Shown here piece after piece: positions 62,269-64,000 of a stretch of DNA of 64,000 nucleotides. The stretch comes from Stercorarius parasiticus (taxonomy: Eukaryota; Chordata; Aves; Charadriiformes; Stercorariidae), in assembly GCA_013396915.1 (NCBI GenBank), contig VWZL01000904.1, positions 1,443,892 to 1,507,891 of the forward strand, written 5' to 3'. The translations under genes and the position numbers were made by a program. Each line of letters starts with the position of its first letter. Position 1 is the first letter of the stretch. A model generated the notes under the pieces. The model searched no databases and was not told the origin of the DNA. It saw only the letters and a list, made by a program, of their open reading frames with translations.

Positions 62269-64000
62269 GAAATGCTCAGGAAATCTGTGAACAGCTATTC
62301 ATGATCTCTTTGTACGCCTGTAATGGAGAATTACATTGGTACTTGGTCAAAATAGTCAGGAAAGAAGACAAAATCACTCATCTTCTCCACTGCACTACCC
62401 ACAGGTGAGCAGAGTGGGTCCAGGGCTGGGGAATGAGTATAAAAATATTAGTGGACTTGGCATCAGAAAAGGGAGGGCATGGTGTTTGGTGTGCAATCCT
62501 AAATGTCTATGTTAACAAAATTGGGGAGGCAAGGACAGAACATTTGCAGGAAGAATAGTCTCTGGTCATACTGGAGATGATAACTTCTCTAAACATATTC
62601 CCATGCATGGCTTTGGTGGAAAGGCTATTTAGCCTCAGGTGTTTGTCACTGATCTTTGCATTAATACAGAGGTCATTTAACCGGGTGCAGCAAAGCACCC
62701 CTCATGCCCTTACCTTTCATTCTTATCTGACAGGCAGGAGCCTTTCTATCTGTTCGTATTCAACCAGCTCGCTCACTGGTGCTTTCAAAATAAAACTTAT
62801 AGATGACAAGAGCATCATCTCTGATATTCAAGTAATCAGAAAACTGGGTGATCATGCTTTCACGCTGATATCCTTCCTCCAGAATAGCACAGCATTTGTC
62901 ACCAGCAGGATTTAGACATTTTTTCAAAAATATGAAACTTAGACTATAATCTTATTTCTCCAGATAAGCATCTAATTCTTGTTGTAATAAAGAACGTTAT
63001 AAAACAGGAAAATATTTTGTTGTTTTCTAGAGGGAACAGTATAATAGAGGTGGACTGGGTATGGTAATAGAATTTTCCCTGATACCTAATTCCTGTGTCT
63101 CCCTTGTGGTTCTATACAAGCATTATAAAGAATGTTTCAGTAGACAAAAAACCAGAGTGATTATGAAAAATGACTTAGCAATAAACTGGACAGCCAGCTG
63201 TTTTGGTTTAACGTGCATGTCAGTTTTTGAGACATTCCTTCTGGTTTACTTGAACATACTTAGTTTGCCATCCTGTCAGATGTTAGCAGTGTAGCTTACA
63301 ACAGAAACCAGCAGAGTGCTGTGAGTGGTTTTGGACTGCAGTTCAGCATGCTCACAGCTGACCCACAGCATGCAGTATCTGATAAAGACTGTTTGATTTG
63401 TCTTAAAAGTGTGCCTTGAAAGGAAGGAATTTACTCTATCATCTAGTTTCGGTTCTTTGTTGACACTACTGCTTGGCAAAAAAATTAAGGGTTTTGATCT
63501 AGCAAGGTTTGGTGTGGAGTAGTGGGAAAGGTTGCAGAGTGGTTTTCAACCATGCATTCTTCACAAATAATCATTCCAATGTATTCTTTTCTTTTCCCAG
63601 CCCTGCTTATTAGTAAGTGTTGAGAGTAATTCTATTTCGGTATAAATCTTCTGATCAGGTCAACTGGGGTTTGTTTCCAAATAGCATAAATAAAAGTTAC
63701 ATGGAAATGCTCCTTAAAAAGACATTTTTCTCATCCAAGCATAAACATGTGCTATCTGTCACAGCAGAAAACAAGACAGATGTTGGAGATGTGTCTTTGG
63801 TTTTTTTTAACTTAAGAGTCCATTAAGTACTCTCCATTTAGGAAAGTCCTTTTAACTCAAAGATAGAAACAATGATATAGTTCTTAACGTGAAATTACAA
63901 GTGATACAGAAATATATATTTAAATGAAAAGGCAAAGAGGACAACATTTAATTGAAAACTTTCCTTTCCAATCCCACACAGAAGCTCAGAAACTTGTTAT
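62269..64000. other. Anonymous non-coding DNA to the window end
   Basis: No gene or known repeat is recognised. The 112-codon frame at 62577-62915 (+) has no identifiable domain and overlaps a minus-strand frame, so I do not call it a gene. Confidence 0.55.

Noticed and set aside
1..64000. tRNA, snRNA, CRISPR array or prokaryotic operon
   Set aside because: I looked for B-box-like GGTTCGANTCC words, regular spaced repeats and tightly packed ORFs and saw none. The whole window has eukaryotic repeat content.

Overview
This window is vertebrate, almost certainly avian, AT-rich non-coding DNA (intergenic or deep intronic). The evidence is a set of CR1-family LINEs. Several end in the ATTCTATG-type octamer repeat typical of bird CR1, and they sit beside short LTRs of the kind seen in avian endogenous retroviruses. 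The CR1 style and the LTRs suggest Neoaves, but nothing here fixes the order or species. I found no bacterial-style gene, operon, CRISPR array or RNA gene. No ORF outside the transposons shows a recognisable domain, so I call no host protein-coding exon.

Layout. 1-5084: anonymous DNA with one unexplained minus-strand ORF pair. 5085-11543: a repeat cluster holding a 5'-truncated CR1 (+), a 380-bp LTR (-), a short CR1 (+), a 1.2-kb CR1 (-) and an LTR 3' fragment (+). 14975-18165: a short CR1 (-), a 557-bp solo LTR (+) with a perfect 5-bp target-site duplication, and a very diverged 1.7-kb antisense CR1 that the LTR abuts or interrupts. An 82-base assembly gap lies at 18626-18707. 18708-27838: mostly anonymous, with simple repeats. 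27839-29086: a 586-bp LTR (-) apparently inserted into an older LTR-like element. 29087-35729: AT-rich, with a candidate unclassified repeat near 34560-35250. 35730-36556: CR1 (+). 36557-48002: anonymous, with one GC-rich patch at 42337-42502. 48003-49500: decayed CR1 pieces around a 482-base gap. 49501-64000: anonymous, except for a roughly 91% identical 98-bp direct repeat pair (59748 and 62011) and a CR1 3' scrap at 62201.

The recognisable elements do not work together as a system. They are independent, mostly dead insertions of different ages: an ancient CR1, then the older LTR-like unit, then younger CR1 and LTR copies. Recognisable repeats cover roughly an eighth to a seventh of the window. 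I did not find an undescribed biological system. The most checkable oddities are the 98-bp repeat pair, the nested insertions, and several stretches that look like decayed repeats of unknown family.
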